Assembly (NCBI RefSeq): GCF_963576615.1
Contig: NC_088708.1
Span: forward strand, 1,240,001 to 1,304,000
Direction: 5' to 3'
Source of the DNA: Watersipora subatra
Lineage: Eukaryota; Bryozoa; Gymnolaemata; Cheilostomatida; Watersiporidae
Length of the DNA stretch: 64,000 nucleotides
Part shown: positions 35,334 through 48,179 of the stretch, in pieces
Layout of the letters: every line of letters starts with the position of its first letter
Position numbering within the stretch: position 1 is the stretch's first letter
Position numbers and translations under genes: made by a program
The notes under the pieces: generated by a model
Told to the model about the DNA's origin: nothing
The model's input: the letters and a program-made list of their open reading frames with translations, nothing else
The model's database searches: none

Positions 35334-38000
35334 CTAGAAGTAATAGGTTTATTATGATGGAGAAGAGGGCACGAAAGATTAAACAAATTGTTGAAACTGA
35401 AAGAGACAAATTTATTCCATAAGAAAAAACATACTGACAGGCGAGACGATGAATGACGTGACGTCATTACGCTGACCAATATTAGTCACATGTATCAAAA
35501 TAATGATTTAGTCAAAATAACAGAATGGAAGACAAGCACACGACCCGCGCGCCTCTGAGCATGGCCTGCCCATACAACCATGTAGAAGTGACCTGCACAT
35601 GGATAATGACACTTTATGGTTAGGCACACAGGCCATGGGTTTACGGTGACATCAACCTTGTTCGGACTAGCCAGCATCAGAGCTGACATGACTTTACAAC
35701 TCTGGTTAGATCTGCGTATGAGGCATATATTGACAACATGGAAAACTATGTGAACAATTTGACATCACAATGGCTGTAAAATGGAAATGAGACATGAAGG
35801 GTTTTGTGCAGAGTGAGAGAAGTGAGGAGATCACATCTGCTGCAGTCCCATTCACACCCTACTGCCGAGCAGTCAGGCAATAATTTCAACTCTCTAATTG
35901 TTAACAAAACAATTCTAGTCTTGTGTGCAAAACTCATTATCAATTTCTCCTATCCTTGCTCCTTTACATTTGAAACACGATGGCATGTGTTTGGCTCCAA
36001 CAGCTTCCAATACAGCTGCCCCATTCTTTACATGACGCCATAGGAGGCGACATGCGATGAAGGTGTTTAGCAGATGTTCATTCGGTTAATTTCATAGACA
36101 AGTTCGATTTGTCTCACTGTCTTTGAAATACGAGCCAAGCGAAAGGGCTATAAAGACCTCAAGAAAATAGAATTGTTATCACTAATCATCTCTCAGCGTA
36201 TGAACAGGGAGACCTAAACAAGGTTTGCTCACTACAGTTAAGCCTGTACTTGTCACACCATCTGACCTCGCCATACCTACATCCATCCTCTTGCATCTAC
36301 ACCTAAACTTAAAAACAAATGAATAATGAGCAGATTAAACTAATCCGCTGAAGTGTTTTCTCAAACATGAAAAAATGACACGCCGGGCAAGCCATACCTG
36401 CTACCTAGCTGCTCATTGGCTACAGTTGGCTATAGCTCCTATAGCAACGACATGACACGACCTGTCTAAGAAGAGCACATGCTAGACAAACATGCTGATC
36501 AAGAATGAGCTAAGCCTGCATGATTGTCAGGTTCTCAGCAATAATTTATTATCTCATGACAAGAACTACATGTATTAGTGGTAATTTCGAGTATTTCGCG
36601 TCCAGCGTGGGTCAACTTTTAGCCTTCAACATTATTAATCTACGGGTGCCATAGCAAACATTAACAGCCATCATAAGCCTGTTGAATAGGTTAAGCATGT
36701 TGAATGTTAAACAAGCCTAAAATATGGTAAAAACCTCTATTCGAATGCCACCTTTAATTGAAAGCCACCTCTATTAGACCGCCACTTTGACATTCTTTGA
36801 TTTTTACAAACCCATAATAGCGAGTGGCCAGTATAAATGTGTCCACAAAGTGGTCCTCATAATGACTCGGTTATATCAATCACAATTAATTCATTCAGTG
36901 TTGTTGTTTTTATCAAAGTCTGTTTTCTTACTCTAAGCTTTATGGGTTTTTCGTTGAAAACTGAAAGCAGCACCATAAAATAATTACTAATTGTATAAGG
37001 CTAATAGTAGTTCCTTGTTTAACAAGGTCTTGACGCTTCGTCGTACGTGAAAAACCCGAGTAACATTTATGATGAAATCTGTACTACTATTTTGAGGCTA
37101 AAACTAGTGCTTACCAAGCAAGTGCACTTTCAGCTGTACACGTGGCTAAAAGTTTCTTATTATTTGTGTGAATAGTATTCTAAATAGCAACGCGTAAAAA
37201 AGTTTTGCTCTGCTAAATAATTGTTTGGACGCTAACATCAACTAGCTCAGCAGTGCGGAAGAAAGGTTGAGGTCAGCAGAAACTGTAAAAAGTATTGAAC
37301 AACCAGAAGAATATAAAATGAGTTCAAACAAAAGCAGCAATCTGGTTGAACGCAACTGGCTGAGCAAACGGTGCAAATACTTTTGTTTCAAAAATGTTAA
37401 CTTTTGTTTCTTCATGTACTACTCCCACGACCTATCCTTGTCAGTCGGTTGTCAGAGATAGTGTCCTCTGACAACCGACTCTATCTCTGTCGATAGAGAT
37501 AGATAAAAGTCCTTGTCGCAGATAAAGATACTCAGTGCTAGAGAGGCCCTTGTCACACAGGTAGAGATACTCAGTTGAGCTGTTCTTAAAAAGAAATTAG
37601 CACTCCCTTATAGGTATGGCTTGGAAGTTTATTGAGATGAACTATCTAAAATCTAGAAATAATCAAACTACGTTACCAGACACTATCAATAATTCGCCTT
37701 CAATATCCCAAAGGAGTTGAGCAGTTTTAATTCAAAGCAGTCTCATCAAATGAATTGAGAGGGTTGAGAGGGTTGAGAGGGTTGAACTCTACACAAAAGA
37801 ACTTGATAAGTTGAGTTCAATAAAGGCTGACCAGATGAGCTGAGTGAGTTGTATCCAATAAGGTTTTACAGAAAGTGTTGATCTCATAAACGAAATGACA
37901 AGGGGTCCACAAGGGGTCCACATCTAACTGATGATGTAAAATTCAATTTTTACAAAAGCCTGTTTAATGTACAGCAAAAGTAATAGAGGGGAAAATGTAC
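35334..38000. other. PROSER3-like intron 11
   Basis: No exon recognised. At 36738-36860 the 'cacctctattcgaatgcc'-type motifs resemble a Tigger/mariner terminal region. A perfect 15-bp inverted repeat lies at 37443-37480. Confidence 0.45.
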
Positions 38001-38103
38001 CTTCGTGTGTCAAGGCGGGTGATGGTGAGAGAGGTTCTGCAAGAGTCTGAGATATCGTGGCATCTGGAGAATGAGTAACATCAAATAGTCTCTGCTTGCA
38101 CAC
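38001..38103 (-). CDS. PROSER3: PROSER3-like exon 11
   Basis: Encodes VCKQRLFDVTHSPDATISQT then LAEPLSPSPALTHE. Acceptor tatacag, donor GTACAT (weak); phase 0 in, phase 1 out. Ser/Pro-rich and probably disordered. Confidence 0.82.
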
Positions 38104-39014
38104 CTGTATAAGCCAAAAAAAGAGGAGGCATGTGAAAAAAGCTAAAGATTTTATCATGCATGAGACTATACCGGTAAACTGTTAAAAGTTTCCCCCACAG
38201 ACTGTGAGCATTGGAAGGATTCTGTACAATAACAAAAGATAGATGACCTACAAGAAAATTGTAGTAACTGATAAACACAGATACAGAGACCTAACTAATC
38301 GATACGGAGACCTAACTAATCGATATGGAGACCTAACTAATCGAGACCTAAGAAAGACCTAACCTAACGTAGTAATTTCAGCTGATCAACTTATACTGCA
38401 CGAATGGTAGTTCTATTATTCAGTAACGTATTTCAGAGACAGTGACGTATTAAAATAAATAGTGATCAACCAACTGACTACCAACAACAGCCTACCAACA
38501 ACCAACTGATTACCAAAAACAGTACTAAAAAACCATAAAAACAAAAACAAAATTGAATAGTGTACTGCATTTACGACAATAAATCACCTATCAATACCTC
38601 ATCAACCGTAAGATAGTAGTAAGTAACATATTTTATGTCATGGGCATGCTAGAACAATAACTGAGTGTAATGAGAACAGAGCTAAACATTAAAAACAACT
38701 AAATAGTAAGTTATAGCTACATGGCAACTTGGTATCTGCCATCCGATGACCATTAGGACTGATACCTCCTACACCATGAGTTGGATTAATGGGAACTTAA
38801 CCTGCATCACCAACCTAAGCTGGGTAGATGAATCTGGGTATCCCGTCAGAACAAAGTAAAATACCTGGCAAATATCTAAAGCCATATGTTTTTTTGATTT
38901 GTGATTTATTTTCAACAAAATTAGTTGAGCAAAAGAAAAAAGCTAGAGGAGTGATGAAGCCCATAATACCCAATAGCATAGCTAGTCGTGGCGTTGGGCT
39001 TGTCGTCATCGTTT

Positions 39015-40137
39015 TTATTCACATGTTAAAAGATACAACCTGAGTTCTCTTTTGAAACTGGCCACCTTCTCTATGCCTTTAATAGACTTAGGGAGTTGAT
39101 TCCAAAAAATGGTTTGCTGGAAATCCACCCTGCGATGGCCTGCACGGGAAGAAGATTGTGGGAGATTTAGACAGGAATTTTAGAATCGGGCTCGATGTAT
39201 TGTGCGAGGGACGTAATTACAATGAAATTCTTGATGAGCTAAAAGTATAATGCGATATAAATATAGTGAACTGATAGGTAGTATGGATGATGATTTGAAA
39301 AGAAGTTTGGTGTGGGTGAGGCGAGGTTTTTTGTGAATGGTCTTTATCATGCGTTTTTGAAGTGTTATTAAATTTGTAAGATGGGTGGGAGGTGCATTGC
39401 TCCATGCCTCAATGCAATATGAAAGTTTAGAATTAACCATGGAATTGTATAATAAAAGCAGAGGTTTGCAGGGTAAATATTCAGATGTGCGGTAGAGTAA
39501 GCCTGATAAGGGTCACAGTTTTTTAGTAAATATTCGATGTTTTTTCCAAGTGAGATTAGAATCAATGAAAATACCTAAGAATTTAGTGTGATCTGTCTGA
39601 AAAATTGGTTTGTTGAAAATGAAAAAAGGATGAGTGTTAGCTAGATGAAATTTATTTTGGGTTTTTTAGTAACATGAAATTAGTCTTATCAACATTTAAG
39701 GTGAGTTTGTTAGAAGTGCACCAGTTTTGAATAGCGAGAAGTTCGTTATTTAAACAATCTATGTGCTCGTTGATGTTAGAGGATTCGAAAAAGAGATTAG
39801 TGTCATCTGCATAGAGCAAAGGTGTAAAAAAGTTGGTGACATGTGTTAAATCATTTATGTAAATTAAAAAAAGAGTTGGACTAAGGATGGAACCTTAAAG
39901 TACACCACATGTTAAATCTAGTACGGAAGATAGAGTGTTACCAATAATAGTGTGTTGTTTACGTTCGATTAGATAGCTTTTGATCCAGTTAATTGCGGTG
40001 ATGTCAAAATTAAGATTGTGGAGTTTTGAGTACAATATGTTATAATCTATTGTGGCAAAGGCTTTACTAAAATCTAGAAAGATGCCAAGAACACATTTAT
40101 CGTCGTTCAAGGATTTTAAAACATTATTAGTCAATAT
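39015..40137 (-). pseudogene. Non-LTR retrotransposon (LINE) reverse transcriptase, 5'-truncated and decayed
   Basis: Minus-strand fragments give LGIFLDFSKAF (catalytic block A), CGVL-stop-GSIL where CGVPQGS is expected, a LLYADDTNLFF block with the YADD active site (about 39800-39815), and the end WNQLPKSIKGIEKVASFKRE then LRLYLLTCE-stop at 39015. Order and spacing fit a CR1/L2/jockey-type RT. The copy starts abruptly inside the RT domain (5' truncation) and has stops and frameshifts, so it is dead. It lies in PROSER3-like intron 10. Confidence 0.85.
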
Positions 40138-40494
40138 AATTAGTGCATCCTTGTTTAGGTATGCTATGGCTATGACGAAAGGCTAGGGTAGATAAACATA
40201 TCTTCTAGCTATTCTAGCCAGCCACTGTAGCAAAATAAATGCCTTTTTGTTTGAATCTGATCATGCCTAATGGAATACGTCGTTGTACTGCTGAGAAAAA
40301 CTCAGGTCGTGCAAATGTCAATGTTTCTTAAACGTTTTTTGCATGCATTTTTATGAAAATAGCTTAGATAAGTACTTCATATCAGCTGAAACATCACCCA
40401 CCCCTGGGGGACCCTGCTAGACCCACTCCTAAGGCGGTCTTGGTCCAGCACTCAGTGAAAGTATGTTGGGAAGGAGAAAACAGAATAAAGTGTT

Positions 40495-42445
40495 ATAAAA
40501 ATCCTAAATAGAGAATGCTCAAAGCAACTTGAGCGACAGACTGCTGGTAGCAAGAAAACTTGAGAAAAGTGAGATTGATACGGCTGCATTGTGTGAGACC
40601 CGTCCCCATCTAGAAGTCTCAGGATGCTTTGTGAACAGTAGCTATCAATTCTTCCTGAGTAGCAAAAAAGGACCATGAACGAAGGGATACAGGAATTGGC
40701 TCCACCGTCAGAGATGCCTTGAACAAGACTGGACTTTAGTGAGTGATAGCATCATAACTGGTAAATAATGCATGAAAGCTCATGCCACCACTATGACAAA
40801 TTTGAAGAAACAAAGGAAGTTTCTACAAATAGTTAAGAAATAGGAACCATTTCTAGTACAAATAAGTTAGTCATCATGGTTAATTGTTAATTTGTTATAA
40901 CCGAGATAGATGTGATCATCGTGAGAGTTGACAAGGAGTGATTGCATATCATGATGCAGGATAATGTAACTCAAATGGTGACCTTCCATTTGAATTATGT
41001 CCGAACAACATCTTTTCAGCGCGAACACCATTCTCAAATACAAGGGTCAAAGGGTCAACACAAAACAACACGAATGCATTTAAGATCTAAGCATTGGCAT
41101 CTACAAGGTAAGGTAATTGAAAAACAGGCAGGCCAAAGAGACGTTTTAGACACCTGTGTTTTCAGAAGAACTTAGTGCTCTACAGATCAAGGCATGGCTC
41201 AAAATATTTTTAAAACTGTAAAACAAGGAGATTTAAAATGAGTTTGAGAAAATAAATAAAAAGATTGGATGAGAATGAGATAAGAGGGAAAATCACTGAA
41301 TGGTGGGAGACCTCTGAGAGGAGACACCAGTAAACCCACCAAGAAAGGACCATTTCTAACAGTTAAAAACAAGAAATATACAGTCTGCTGCTAATTGCGA
41401 TGCTATGAAGGAACTCTACCAGGGCCTCAAAAAAGTATATGGCCACTAGAAGCAAGGAACATCCCAAATAGCCGCTCTTGATGGAAAATTCTATAGCGCT
41501 TTACTTTTAAAAGTCCTAGAATCGAGCGCGACTGCGCAGAGTACATTAGATGCGGAGATCAGTTGACTGGAGAAACTACTTGACAAAACTGAATTCTTCA
41601 TTGCACTCACCATGACACAAAAAAACAGGAAGCGTAGGCGATGTGAGATTCCAGCAGGGGTATAAAAACTATGGTGGTTAGAAGTTCAGGGAAGCTAATC
41701 AGGGACATACAGGAACATGAGGAAAAATCGTTGAATTAGACAGATGCAAACGTCGCACTCATATTTAAGAGAAGAGATTATAAGGGCTGTGAAAACTATC
41801 TAGGTATATATCGCTACTGTTTATTACTGGAAAGATCATAGCCTGTTTGCTGCTCAACAAGATCAATGAAGAAGTGTCACCAGATTTACTGTCTGACTCT
41901 CTATGGCTAGCGAGGGATGTGATATAATGAATATGGTGTTCAGTCATTGCCAAGTACAGGATAAATGTCTAAAACATAATATGCTTTTTGTACGAATTTT
42001 ATTTATTTTACCAACGGTCTTGACCCCGTCTAAAGACATGGTCTCTGTATAGTTCTGAAGAAGTTTGGTTGTCCTGATGAGATGGTAAATCTTGTAAAAT
42101 CTTGACATGGTAGACTGCAGGCTCAAATAGTCTAGATAAACCGAGTTCAGATAAATTTGCAGTAGAAAATGGTGTCAATTAAAGACTGTGTCTTGTCAAC
42201 CATCATGTCCCACTGAATATTGGTGCTATGCTGGAGGTTGCTTTTAAAGACATCAGTGAAGGAGTCTAACTTCAGACAAGACACGATGCTAATGTTTACA
42301 GGGTTTCCAAGTTTAAATCTAAATTGCACATAACAGATTTCCTGTTCATAAAGATGGTGTCCGCGGATGGCAGTGAGCATTTAGCTAGACAGCTACTGGA
42401 TTTACAGCTGCGTGATGACAAGAGAAATCAAGGCAGATGGAGGTT
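40495..42445 (+). pseudogene. Second LINE (APE endonuclease plus reverse transcriptase), heavily decayed
   Basis: Plus-strand pieces recall LINEs often annotated 'craniofacial development protein 2-like' or 'endonuclease-reverse transcriptase'. The endonuclease part is LVARKLEKSEIDTAALCETR (40539 on) and HKTTRMHLRSKHWHLQ (41072 on). The RT part is DANVALIFKRRDYKGCENYL (about 41740) and later blocks to 42445. There are many stops and frame changes, so no functional product. It is head to head with the LINE at 39015-40137 and of a different lineage. Confidence 0.72.
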
Positions 42446-43925
42446 GTGATGCAAATATCAGCCAAACTGTAACATGAAGTCAAGAGAAGTAGATACGGAC
42501 AGCAAAGATAGCTGCAAACAGAACTGCATGGGGGTCGGCAATAAACCTGAAACCATTAAGCAGTCATGGTTGAAAGGACCGACTGCAAGAGAGAGAAATA
42601 ATAACCATATATATGACTGATATATTACATTTGTATAATAATCACAATACAAACAGAATGTACTTGAGCTTGAAAAAACAAGGATAGAGCATTCTCGCAG
42701 CGCAAGAAGTAACTACCAGGTATTAGAAAGGCACTTGATATATGAATATCAATTGACATCTTTAACTTTTAGAAAGTAGGTTTCTGAATAAAAATTTTTT
42801 AATAGTCATTATCAAAAAAGTTTTCGTTTAATTGTTAGATGGTGCTTTGTTTCACTAAATGTTTGAAAACATGCCATGTCAAACTTGCTGCAGTGTGCTG
42901 TATTTAGAAGCAAAATCAATTCTTAGCCAAGCCTAGATACTCTAAAGACTGCACATTTTATTAACAAAAGCTAGCACAAGATGATAGAAACACTGACACA
43001 AGTGTGCAACAAATAACATTTTTTTATATTTGATGCGTTTATAAATCAAGTATGTACACTAAATGGTGCATATCAATTTGAGTGGCCTTAAAAACTCCTG
43101 AGACATAACGGAAGCGAATGAAAGTGAATGTACAAGCGTTATGTAAGGTACTTTGCAACTGCTAGTTTCACAGTTTCTGGGAATGAGGTGGCTGACATCT
43201 GATAGACAGCAAGCCATTCGTCAGTATGACGTAAATGAATACATTATCAGTGTGTATGTTAGCACCCAATCATGAATACAGTCATCGCCTCTGGTGATAC
43301 TACGATTGTATATAGCGATGTGATTATCTTATGATGCCAAACACAAATGCCTTCAGTTGGAATCCTGATTATCCTACTGCATTTATATTTAGTTATACTG
43401 TTATAACAGAGCGGATTGACTGCCGATGAAAATTATTGATTCTATCTCCTGCACTGGTAGCATGCGATGTTACTTTTTACAAACGTAAAAACTATTTCAT
43501 TACTTCATATTCTGGTTTGTTAGAAAATCCAACTTTCTAAGATAATTTACAGTTCTCAAGGCCTCTTTTATTGGTTTCACCTTTACCACTTGGCAACCTC
43601 ACTGTTACTTCTTTTAAACCGATGATAGATTGCAATAAGATTAATGTGGTTTGCGTAATATTTCTAATATGTATCCCATACATGACCAATGAGGCAGAAC
43701 TGTTTGGGTAGGAAAGTGATTCAGAAAAGAAGGCACATGACATGCAGTCGATCATCTTGGAAGGCTAACTAGGTGCATAATGTTTATAACATATAGCCAA
43801 AGATCATATGGTATTAGGGATGAGTATGGAGCTCATGCCTGATATGCTTTGTTTACCACAGAGTAGCTGAGAAGGAAAAGAAACCTCATGTAAAGACCAC
43901 ACGCTAATGTTGTCTCTTAAACACA
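42446..43925. other. PROSER3-like intron 10, unique sequence
   Basis: Nothing recognised, although LINE sequence may extend a little past 42445. Confidence 0.4.
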
Positions 43926-43929
43926 TGAA

Positions 43930-44070
43930 AAAGTGTAAGTATGAGTAAGTACATGTCAAAGTGTAAGTACGAGTAAGTACATGTCAAAGTGTGAGTACAG
44001 GTAAGTACATGTCAAAGTGAATGTACGACTAAGTACATGTCAAAGTGTAAGTACAAGTCAGTACATTTCA
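43930..44070. repeat. 28-bp minisatellite, about 5 copies
   Basis: Unit aagtgtaagtacgagtaagt plus acatgtca. Confidence 0.93.
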
Positions 44071-44675
44071 AGACCTTAAGGCGATATCAGTGATATTACC
44101 CAATGCTCAGAGTCCTGTTAGGTACATATAGCAGGCTACCTCAGTTCACTCTGACTAAAATGGAAAATCTCATTGTCGTGCCTCATTACATTTGACTAGC
44201 ATTCGGCGGAGCAAAAAAGGAATCATGTTCATCTGGTACAAGATGGGACAAGGAAAGATATTCATCGAAAGGCTAATAATGGCTGTTATTAAAGTCGAAA
44301 GGTACGTGTATAGTGACCTGTAAGGCAACACTTGGTACAGTGAATTATCTCAGCGGAGGACAACATCTAACTTGCTGCTTTTTATCACACGAGTACACAC
44401 TGCACATATCAACAGTGGCCATCTTGAAAAATACGCTTCATCACTGTTGAGCTGCAGAAGAGGGAATTGATATCAAAATAAATTTGCCAATAACGCTTTC
44501 GAGGCTTTTTACAATTTGACATTACAACTTAAAAATGCATACCAACAGTGGCCATCGTATCGTGTATTATAATAGATTTTTTCCACATCAAAATTTCCTG
44601 TGTTCTAGACAATCATGACTATCTATATTGATATATTGAGTGGCTTGAAAGCAGATGTTCAGATATAGAATAGGA

Positions 44676-45380
44676 CTAGCTGTGCTAACCGACGTTGCCT
44701 GGGTAATAAAGAAAGTCTTTGGTCAGAAAATTGATTTGCATCTAACGTATAACAACATCTGCCATTCTAACTTTCAAACTACATATCATGACAAAAGTGC
44801 TTTGTGTAATTGAAATAAATTAAGAGAAAAAATAAAGACAACTGTAAAGGTTTTCAAACTTTGTCAAACAACTTTTAAACTTCATATCATGAGGAAAATG
44901 TTTCGTGCAGGTCAAATAATTTAAAAAAAATAACACGACGATAAAAAGGTTTAGAAGTAAATGTGAAATAATTAGCAAGTGATAGCTAAATTAAGTCGGT
45001 TTTCCTACGATCCAATATTAATACAAGATGATTCTGTAATAATATAATTAATACGAGCTACGAAAACACAATAAAGATCCTGAAGATATTGAATTAATAA
45101 TAACAATTCTTGCATAGAAATGCTTGTGTATAAAAAAGGTTACTGTGCCACCAGAAGCTATCCATAAATACTTTGAATATGACGATACTGATTTTTTCCA
45201 CGGAGACAATATATTTGTCCACGCGAAAAGAATTGGCCTTTACCCTAGATATAGTAATTGGACCTTACAAAAAATATTTTTAACAGGGGCATCGTAACGC
45301 GTGGCCACATCGGTACAATAATCAGTGTGCGCTATAGCTGGAGTGACAAACAGACATACTTTGAGAAATATATACACTGT
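44676..45380 (-). mobile_element. Non-autonomous Helitron, about 0.7 kb
   Basis: On the minus strand the 3' end reads ttacccaggcaacgtcggtt, then agcacagCTAG at 44676, followed by T. About 150 bp before that match the Helitron at 23554-23947 (atgatatgtagtttgaaagt). The 5' region (tatatttctcaaagtatgtc, near 45360-45375) also matches. The exact 5' base is uncertain. Confidence 0.75.
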
Positions 45381-45832
45381 ATGTAGATGTGCAAAAGAAT
45401 GCTACAAAATTGGTTGGCAGAAGCTTTAGCAAACTGAACCATTTGATGAACATGAAAGTGAGACAACCTAATTCAAGGAGATAGATAAGCATTAGAGGTT
45501 TGTAACTTATATTATATGAGTAATCCTAACCTTATCATAGCTTATATAACCTGTCATAACCTGTCATATTAATATGAAACACTGCATCTTACTCCCCTTT
45601 TTAGTTTTAAAATAATGGATTCCATCCAACAAAGCTCTAGCGAGTAGAGTTAGCGATGAAAATTAAACGCCCTTGGAATAAAAATAATAATTATGCAAAA
45701 ATTTGTGCAAATATCATTGAATAAACTCTTTAAAAATAATCAAAGTTCGATCTAGTATGTTTGACGCAAAAATACCAAAGTTATGCCTGAGAAATACCTG
45801 AAAATCTATAAAGTATATAAAAGTGTCCTCTG

Positions 45833-47030
45833 TCCCATCTCCTCTATACCTCTGTTCATGTAGTCCATGTTATACTAGCTCTGTATCTCTATCACCACCT
45901 CTACCTACACACTGTCTGTCTCCTCTACACCTCTGTTCATGTAGTCCATGTTATACTAGCTCTGTATCTCTATCGCCACCTCTACCTACACACTGTCTGT
46001 CTCCTCTACACCTCTGTTCATGTAGTCCATGTTATACTAGCTCTGTATCTCTATCGCCACCTCTACCTACACACTGTCTGTCTCCTCTACACCTCTGTTC
46101 ATGTAGTCTATGTTATACTAGCTCTGTATCTCTATCTCCACCTCTACCTACACACTGTCTGTCTCCTCTATACCTCTGTTCATGTAGTCCATGTTATACT
46201 AGCTCTGTATCTCTATCACCCCCTCTACCTACACACTGTCTGTCTTCTCTATACCTCTGTTCATGTAGTCCATGTTATACTAGCCCTGTATCTCTATCAC
46301 CACCTCTACCTACACACTGTCTGTCTCCTCTATACCTCTGTTCGTGTAGTCCATGTTATACTAGCTCTGTATCTCTATCACCACCTCTACCTACACACTG
46401 TCTGTCTCCTCTATACCTCTGTTCATGTAGTCCATGTTATACTAGCTCTGTATCTCTATCACCACCTCTACCTACACACTGTCTGTCTCCTCTATACCTC
46501 TGTTCGTGTAGTCCATGTTATACTAGCTCTGTATCTCTATCACCACCTCTACCTACACACTGTCTGTCTCCTCTATACCTCTGTTCGTGTAGTCCATGTT
46601 ATACTAGCTCTGTATCTCTATCACCACCTCTACCTACACACTGTCTCTTTCCTCTATACCTCTGTTCATGTAGTCCATGTTATACTAGCTCTGTATCTCT
46701 ATCACCACCTCTACCTACACACTGTCTGTCTCCTCTATACCTCTGTTCATGTAGTCCATGTTATACTAGCCCTGTATCTCTATCACCACCTCTACCTACA
46801 CACTGTCCGTCTCTTCTATACCTCTGTTCATGTAGTCTATGTTATACTAGCTCTGTATCTCTATCACCACCTCTACCTACACACTGTCTGTCTCCTCTAT
46901 ACCTCTGTTCATGTAGTCCATGTTATACTAGCCCTGTATCTCTATCACCACCTCTACCTACACACTGTCTGTCTCCTCTATACCTCTGTTCATGTAGTCC
47001 ATGTTATACTAGCTCTGTATCCCCATCAAT
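45833..47030. repeat. 81-bp minisatellite, about 15 copies
   Basis: Unit starting cctctgttcatgtagtccat, then gttatactagctctgtatct, ctatcaccacctctacctac and acactgtctgtctcctctat. Because 81 is a multiple of three the plus strand is open for about 400 codons of a 27-residue repeat. This lies antisense inside PROSER3-like intron 10 and has no sign of being a gene. Confidence 0.97.
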
Positions 47031-47482
47031 TTTACAATAATTTTGTAACAATTTTACATCGCTCTATTTTAATAATGAGCACTTTCAGGCAAGAGACTGT
47101 AAATACTGCATCTATTGTAATAAGCTATTTATGTATTTATCTTTAAACCTATGAAATGAAGAACAAAGATAACAAAATACAATATTCACTCCAAAATACG
47201 ATGGTCTGACATACAAAGCATATATATATGTATTGAAACAGATTTACTCAAAATTAGAGTGTATACACTAGTACATATACAGAAGCATACAGGGGTGCAA
47301 TACAGAGACATAGAAAAGCAGGCAATACTATTTTATAGTACATATATAACAGAATACACAACCGTTTGCGATTATCGAGAATTGCATGAAAGGGTATACA
47401 TGCAGCTCAACCAATATGAAGGTCCTTGAGAAAGAGAATGTGCTCAGAAGCAGCAAAGAGAACATTGGAATTGCGCGCCTAC
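47031..47482. other. PROSER3-like intron 10, 5' end
   Basis: Unique sequence; nothing seen. Confidence 0.5.
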
Positions 47483-47717
47483 CTCAGATATAGCCTTGGA
47501 CACAGCAGTAGCCTCGGGACCCGCAAGGTGTGTCTCGCCACTATTTAGACTTGGTACACATTTTTTTCTCGCAAGGTTAGATGCCGCTGTAACAGTTTTG
47601 TCTGAAGTCGCGGGGAATACACTTGGACGGCTTTGTGATATCTCAGCTAAGCAGTTGTTGTTTGTGTTTGGGGACTCCGAATGACTTTGAGAGAGTTGTC
47701 TCCTCTCAGGAGTATCG
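47483..47717 (-). CDS. PROSER3: PROSER3-like exon 10
   Basis: Acceptor caattttag, donor GTAGGC. Encodes DTPERRQLSQSHSESPNTNN then NCLAEISQSRPSVFPATSDK and on to AVSKAISE. Ser/Pro/Asn-rich. Phase 2 in, phase 0 out. Confidence 0.85.
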
Positions 47718-48179
47718 CTAAAATTGAACATGAAATCAGTTGATACAGTTAATCAAAACTACCGAGTCAGTTGGTGAGACCAGTCAAGGACTGCCACGCA
47801 CATTACGCAGCTAGCTATTGAACCAACAGCGAGTGCTCTGAGCAAAGGTGATGAGAAACTGGCTATAACTAAACAAACTTTCAGTAGAATTTTATTAGAG
47901 AGGAGAGAGAGGAGTACTAATCTAGCAGCTTGGCTCAATTAAACCAGCGACAGAGACGCTTTGGTAGACCAGCATGAAATATCCCACCAGCTGCCTCCAA
48001 TGCTTTAATAAGTCTCATGGACAATTCATACTAGGCAGGTTTTTCAGCAAATGCTATTTCTAAGTTGTCTGCTCTTCTAGAGTGCCACTTTTGAAAACCA
48101 AAATTTAAAACATGTTATCACGAGTAAATCTGCACCGCTTGTGCATTTATATTCAACCATTTCTATTGGCTACAAAGGA

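Noticed and set aside
45823..47040. 405-codon plus-strand frame with Cys/Ser/Pro repeats, mucin- or keratin-associated-like
   Set aside because: 81-bp tandem unit (27 codons) antisense in an intron; no signal peptide, and the frame consists almost entirely of the array.
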